Shown: positions 6,879-9,631 of the stretch, piece by piece
Layout of the letters: every line of letters starts with the position of its first letter
Numbering within the stretch: position 1 is the stretch's first letter
Assembly: GCA_021776145.1 (NCBI GenBank)
Contig: JAJFGM010000183.1
Coordinates: 1 to 9,631, forward strand
From: Kiloniellaceae bacterium
Lineage (GTDB): Bacteria; Pseudomonadota; Alphaproteobacteria; Kiloniellales; Kiloniellaceae
Length of the DNA stretch: 9,631 nt
Reading direction: 5' to 3'
Made by a program: the position numbers and the translations under genes
The notes under the pieces: model-generated
The model's database searches: none
Told to the model about the DNA's origin: nothing
What the model saw: only the letters and a program-made list of their open reading frames with translations

Positions 6879-8408
6879 TCACGTTTCCCTGGGAATCACA
6901 ACCTGCGCGGCGCCCGGTTGTCCGTGACTCGGCGACATCGAACCGGGCCTATGGGAGCGCCGGCGCGAACGTTCGGGATAGGGCTCGGCTTGTGCCAGGC
7001 GGCCCAAAATGAAAGCCAAGGCGAAACTCAGCCATATGTCCCGGTACATGGGATTGAGCGTTACGACGACAAACTGCCCGATCATGATCACGAAGATCAG
7101 TTGGGCGTAGCGCTGATAACGTGGGTGTCTTGAAGCAATAAGAAGGCTGCGGAGCGACCAACCCCACAGGCCGAGAAACGCGACAAAAGCAAAGATACCG
7201 TTCTCGGCAAGAACCGCCAGGAAAGCGTTGTGGGTCGTCCCGCCCGCTGTACCGTGCGCGCCCTTGCCATGCAGCGGCGCCCAGGTCGTCGCCCAGGGCG
7301 GCAGGTAATCGGGTGTCCAGGCATCGCCGGACGTCCCCGTGCCAAGTCCGAGAAACGGGTGAGCCTGGAAGACGTTCCAGGCTATGCCCCAGGTTTCCAA
7401 GCGATAGAGGAAGGCAATCCAGGATGATTCGAAGCTGCCGGCTTCGCGCATCCCTCCGATGAAGGTCGACGCTTCGAGGTCGCGCACCAGCAGCGGTAGC
7501 GAGAAGCCGTAGAAGGCCGCGATGGCTATGCTGCACACGGCAAGGCTCAGCATCAGGTAACGGCCGAGCTTCGACAGCAGCGCCGTGCCGACGCACAGCG
7601 ACAAGAAGAGGCCGATGATGGCACTGCGGGCGAAAGTGAAGTAACAAAAGACGAGCGCCACCCCTGCCAGGGCCAAGAAGAAAATCTTCGTTTCAGGTCG
7701 GCATGCCCATAGTGCCTGGGCCAGCGCAATCAGCACCACCGTTGCCAGAAATCCGCCGAAAACGTACGGGTGCCAAGTCGTTCCAGCGAAGAAATTGTGG
7801 TCGCCCGGCCCAAAGGCTCCCGCCAGTGCAAAGGTCTCTTCCGCGGCCGTCAGGGCCACCGACAGGGATCCCCCCAGCCACATTTCGACCACCGCCGACG
7901 CGGCAACTTCGATAATGCCTATTGCCAGCACGCACCAAAGAACGTGAACGACGTCTCTCTCGTCCTCGACGAAGGCGAGTGTGGTGAAAAAGATGATGGC
8001 CATCGGACCGTACATCGCGGCCGCGACCAAAAGGCTTTCCATCGGTTCATCGAGTTTCACCGCCGACGCGAGCGTAAGGCCGAAAAACGCAATGGCCATA
8101 TATCCTTCCGGCCAACGCAACGGTATTGGCCAGGGACCGCGTTTGATCAGAAAAGCGATCAGGATCACAAGCAGCGGGAAGGCAACCATGACGACGTGGT
8201 ATTTGATGCCGCTGGCAAACCCGAAGTAGACCGGCAGTGTCGCTATGATCGCGAAGAACGCGCCCTTCGGCACCAGAACCATTGCGGTGCCGAGCACGAG
8301 CAGCACGGGCAGGATCACCACCTTTGTCGCCAGGCCGACCACCGCCCCGCCAAGAAGGATACCAATCAACACGAATGCGAGAATGGGTGCGAGAACCGCT
8401 AAGGTCAT
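6879..8408 (-). CDS. O-antigen polymerase/ligase family membrane protein (Wzy/WaaL type, Wzy_C-like)
   Basis: 509 residues with about a dozen hydrophobic helices. Seen: TFARSAIIGLFLS (258-270), where the arginine after a helix matches the family's conserved S/T-x-x-R position. A large periplasmic loop follows with RLETWGIAWNVFQAHPFLGL (336-355), continuing GTGTSG, and then TTHNAFLAVLAENGIFAF (391-408). The H-N pair and the E-N-G-I tail are hallmarks of the Wzy_C (PF04932-type) domain, so H393 is the likely functional histidine. The last 35 residues are a basic, hydrophilic cytoplasmic tail. Family knowledge: members either polymerise undecaprenyl-linked repeat units (Wzy) or ligate glycan to lipid A core (WaaL), and sequence alone seldom separates them. 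A flippase in the same locus makes Wzy slightly more likely. Start: ATG at 8408 with AGGGTG seven bases upstream, embedded in a possible hairpin. It is the first gene of the minus-strand unit, 94 bases before gmd. Confidence 0.87.
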   Translation of the reverse strand: MTLAVLAPILAFVLIGILLGGAVVGLATKVVILPVLLVLGTAMVLVPKGAFFAIIATLPVYFGFASGIKYHVVMVAFPLLVILIAFLIKRGPWPIPLRWPEGYMAIAFFGLTLASAVKLDEPMESLLVAAAMYGPMAIIFFTTLAFVEDERDVVHVLWCVLAIGIIEVAASAVVEMWLGGSLSVALTAAEETFALAGAFGPGDHNFFAGTTWHPYVFGGFLATVVLIALAQALWACRPETKIFFLALAGVALVFCYFTFARSAIIGLFLSLCVGTALLSKLGRYLMLSLAVCSIAIAAFYGFSLPLLVRDLEASTFIGGMREAGSFESSWIAFLYRLETWGIAWNVFQAHPFLGLGTGTSGDAWTPDYLPPWATTWAPLHGKGAHGTAGGTTHNAFLAVLAENGIFAFVAFLGLWGWSLRSLLIASRHPRYQRYAQLIFVIMIGQFVVVTLNPMYRDIWLSFALAFILGRLAQAEPYPERSRRRSHRPGSMSPSHGQPGAAQVVIPRET

Positions 8409-8410
8409 GG

Positions 8411-8450
8411 GGTTTCACCCTGGTGGCAATGGATTGCCTGCCTGGAAACC
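8411..8450 (-). promoter_or_regulatory. Leader hairpin around the polymerase ribosome-binding site
   Basis: On the minus-strand transcript, GGTTTC (8450-8445) can pair with GAAACC (8416-8411), just before the ATG at 8408. Inside it GGCAAT (8438-8433) pairs with ATTGCC (8430-8425) across a two-base loop. The AGGGTG Shine-Dalgarno sequence falls in the asymmetric internal loop and start of the outer stem. The structure could limit ribosome access; function is inferred only. Confidence 0.35.
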
Positions 8451-8462
8451 TCCGCCGGAGGT
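8448..8462. repeat. Perfect 7-bp palindrome upstream of the polymerase gene
   Basis: ACCTCCG (8448-8454) and CGGAGGT (8456-8462) are exact complements around a single C. The element shares three bases (8448-8450) with the outer stem of the adjacent leader hairpin, so the two RNA structures could not fully form together. It may instead be an operator for a dimeric regulator. Confidence 0.45.
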
Positions 8463-8504
8463 GTTTGGTTAATGGCGATTGCTCTCAAACCCTGATTGCT
8501 CCTT

Positions 8505-8525
8505 GCCGCCGGAGCGGCCTTTTTT
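8505..8525 (+). terminator. Terminator-like hairpin and T-run, plus strand
   Basis: GCCGC (8505-8509), loop CGGA, GCGGC (8514-8518), then C and six T (8520-8525): a short, GC-rich intrinsic-terminator shape. GGAGC (8511-8515) can instead pair with GCTCC (8498-8502), which would break the terminator stem. No plus-strand gene of ordinary size lies upstream, only a seven-codon frame MAIALKP (8472-8495) that stops just before it. It may insulate the divergent genes, end a small RNA, or act as an attenuator. Confidence 0.45.
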
Positions 8526-8814
8526 CACGAGGCTACATGCCCTCGCATAGGCTAGCGGATTTTTCGAGATAGACCTAGCCCGTTGATGGCACAGAGAATA
8601 ATAGGCCTTGGGGGGGTTGGCCGGTTCGCCATGCCGCTCGGGCCGAACACCATTGACAGGCCCGCCAACGCGATAGCGCATTGCTGAGCCGTGTAGAAAT
8701 TAAGTAGGCTGAAGTGGCGTTCGGACGCGTCATCGCTCACCCGGCGCCGTGGTGAATAACGACCACCGTCGGGGACCAAAGCGTGGTTCGTGAAGGTCGG
8801 CTCGACCGCTCGAT

Positions 8815-8820
8815 AGGGAG
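8815..8820 (+). promoter_or_regulatory. Shine-Dalgarno site for the right-edge membrane protein
   Basis: AGGGAG lies five bases before the ATG at 8826. It favours this start over the in-frame ATG at 8901, which would give a protein 25 residues shorter. Confidence 0.65.
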
Positions 8821-8825
8821 CCTCT

Positions 8826-9631
8826 ATGCTCGAAACGAAGCCTGATAGCCCGCCAGCCGCACAGTCCGGTCGGCTGGGATTCTGGCATGCCTGCAGGCAG
8901 ATGACGGTTTCATTCGGTAGGCGTCTCCTATTCCTGTTTCTGTGTTCTCTTATCCTGGTTATCTCCTCGGAACGGGCCTATTGGTATTTCAGCAGCGAGG
9001 TCGTCGCGGTCGCGGTCTACTACATGATTCCCACCGTCCTGTTCTTGTGGGCCGTGGAGCACTTCAATGTGAACAGCCTGCCGCGACTGTTTATCGCCGC
9101 CTGTCTGTTTGGGTTTTTCGTCGAGGGAATCATAGCGACCCAGGTCTATGGCGAATCCTTCTTCGATGTCTTTGCCATCTCCTATACCTCGATTTCCTGG
9201 CATGCCATCTTCAGCATTATGCTGTTCTGGTACTACTTTCGAAAATGGTGCCTGGAGAAAAAGGCCATGCCCCTGATCTCCTCGGCGGTCCTGTTTGGCA
9301 TTATCTGGGGATCATGGAACGCGGTTATTCTGTCCGGAGAGGACGATCCGACCGAGGTTAACACCGCGCCCTTTACGCCGGATGAGTTTGGAATATACGC
9401 CGCCGAGGTTACGCTCGCGCTGCTTCTCGCGCACTGGCTGATGAACTTCTTTTGGTGCCGGGAATTCAGAATCTCGCTGATCGAGAAAGTCCTTTATCTG
9501 GGTTTGGCACTGTACGTTTTTGTCACCTTGCCGGTTATGGAAGCCGACATCTGGTATGCGCCCATCGTCCTGGGTGTGCTGGTCGCGGCCAGTCTCCTTT
9601 TGCTCTCAATACAAAAGGACGAACATTCGGT
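8826..9631 (+). CDS. Unrecognised polytopic membrane protein, C-terminus cut by window edge
   Basis: The frame is open from the ATG at 8826 to the right edge, 268 codons and two further bases, with no stop. I do not recognise the family. Seen: a polar N-terminus of about 32 residues, then roughly eight hydrophobic segments near 33-49, 57-77, 85-107, 120-138, 148-169, 189-210, 221-237 and 243-262. Aromatic residues are abundant (RAYWYFSSE 50-58, FWYYFRKWCLE 134-144, LMNFFWCREF 205-214). Polar or charged residues in or near membrane segments are E100 (FFVEGIIAT), H126 (SISWHAIFS), E194 and H203 (LLLAHWLMN). An acidic loop EDDPTEVN (172-179) separates helices five and six. It is divergent from the polysaccharide operon, so it need not belong to it. 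A role in polysaccharide export or modification is possible but unsupported. Codon use resembles the neighbouring genes. Confidence 0.8.
   Translation, partial: MLETKPDSPPAAQSGRLGFWHACRQMTVSFGRRLLFLFLCSLILVISSERAYWYFSSEVVAVAVYYMIPTVLFLWAVEHFNVNSLPRLFIAACLFGFFVEGIIATQVYGESFFDVFAISYTSISWHAIFSIMLFWYYFRKWCLEKKAMPLISSAVLFGIIWGSWNAVILSGEDDPTEVNTAPFTPDEFGIYAAEVTLALLLAHWLMNFFWCREFRISLIEKVLYLGLALYVFVTLPVMEADIWYAPIVLGVLVAASLLLLSIQKDEHS

Larger units (their letters stand above)
8409..8825. other. Divergent intergenic region without a supported gene
   Basis: This 417-base stretch separates the minus-strand polymerase gene from the plus-strand membrane-protein gene. It holds two overlapping inverted repeats next to the polymerase start, a direct repeat GATTGCTC (8477-8484 and 8494-8501), a terminator-like hairpin (8505-8525) and a 6-bp inverted repeat GGCTAG/CTAGCC (8550-8555, 8575-8580). 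Open frames on both strands between 8469 and 8779 have protein sequences with no recognisable family. A TTGACA hexamer at 8653-8658 lacks a well-spaced -10 box. Promoters for both flanking genes presumably lie here but I cannot place them. Confidence 0.6.

Noticed and set aside
7770..8402. 210-codon plus-strand frame
   Set aside because: Antisense to the polymerase gene; its very charged, low-hydrophobicity composition is the typical shadow of a membrane protein.
8552..8779. 75-codon minus-strand frame, considered as a transposase or insertion-sequence remnant
   Set aside because: No transposase motif, no matching terminal inverted repeats and no target-site duplication could be found.
8942..9361. 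139-codon plus-strand frame
   Set aside because: It is out of frame with the long open membrane-protein frame from 8826, which has a good ribosome-binding site and convincing helices.
8826..9631. Resemblance of the right-edge protein to CPBP intramembrane proteases, from H-x-x-x-N at 203-207
   Set aside because: The defining E-E-x-x-x-R motif is absent; only a lone glutamate (E100) is present, so the resemblance is too weak.

Overview
This window looks like part of a surface-polysaccharide (O-antigen or capsule/exopolysaccharide) biosynthesis locus from a GC-rich Gram-negative bacterium. Proteobacteria, perhaps Alphaproteobacteria, fit the codon use and family mix, but nothing in the window fixes the taxon. 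No rRNA, tRNA, CRISPR array, phage genes or intact insertion sequence was seen.

Layout, left to right. (1) Bases 1-1292, minus strand: a Wzx-type polysaccharide flippase of the MVF/RfbX superfamily, missing only its extreme C-terminus because it runs off the left edge. (2) A short divergent intergenic stretch that holds an orphan, coding-looking tail (1344-1418) and a perfect 7-bp inverted repeat. (3) Bases 1551-4458, plus strand: two successive GT-C (GT39/PMT_2, ArnT-like) integral-membrane glycosyltransferases. (4) A gene-free gap (4459-4742) with a 13-bp tandem duplication and another short coding-like stretch. (5) Bases 8408 down to 4743, minus strand: a likely operon of an O-antigen polymerase/ligase (Wzy/WaaL-type), GDP-mannose 4,6-dehydratase (gmd) and GDP-L-fucose synthase (fcl). 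gmd and fcl overlap by 4 bases. (6) A 417-bp divergent intergenic region with several inverted repeats and a terminator-like hairpin. (7) From 8826 to the right edge, plus strand: an unrecognised protein with about eight predicted membrane helices, cut off by the window end.

How the genes fit together: Gmd and Fcl convert GDP-D-mannose to GDP-L-fucose in the cytoplasm, so the polymer probably contains L-fucose. Cytosolic glycosyltransferases, not present here, would assemble a repeat unit on undecaprenyl phosphate. Wzx would flip it, and the Wzy/WaaL-type protein would polymerise or transfer it in the periplasm. The two GT-C proteins would act on the periplasmic face with polyprenyl-phosphate-linked sugars, for example as side-branch or modifying transferases. 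The minus-strand genes (wzy-like, gmd, fcl, then wzx) are interrupted by the plus-strand GT-C pair. That pair is flanked by coding-like debris and is visibly less GC-rich in its first gene, so it may be a later insertion.

No clearly new multi-gene system is evident. The best candidates for novelty are the unidentified membrane protein at the right edge, the structured leader in front of the polymerase gene, and the coding remnants flanking the GT-C module.
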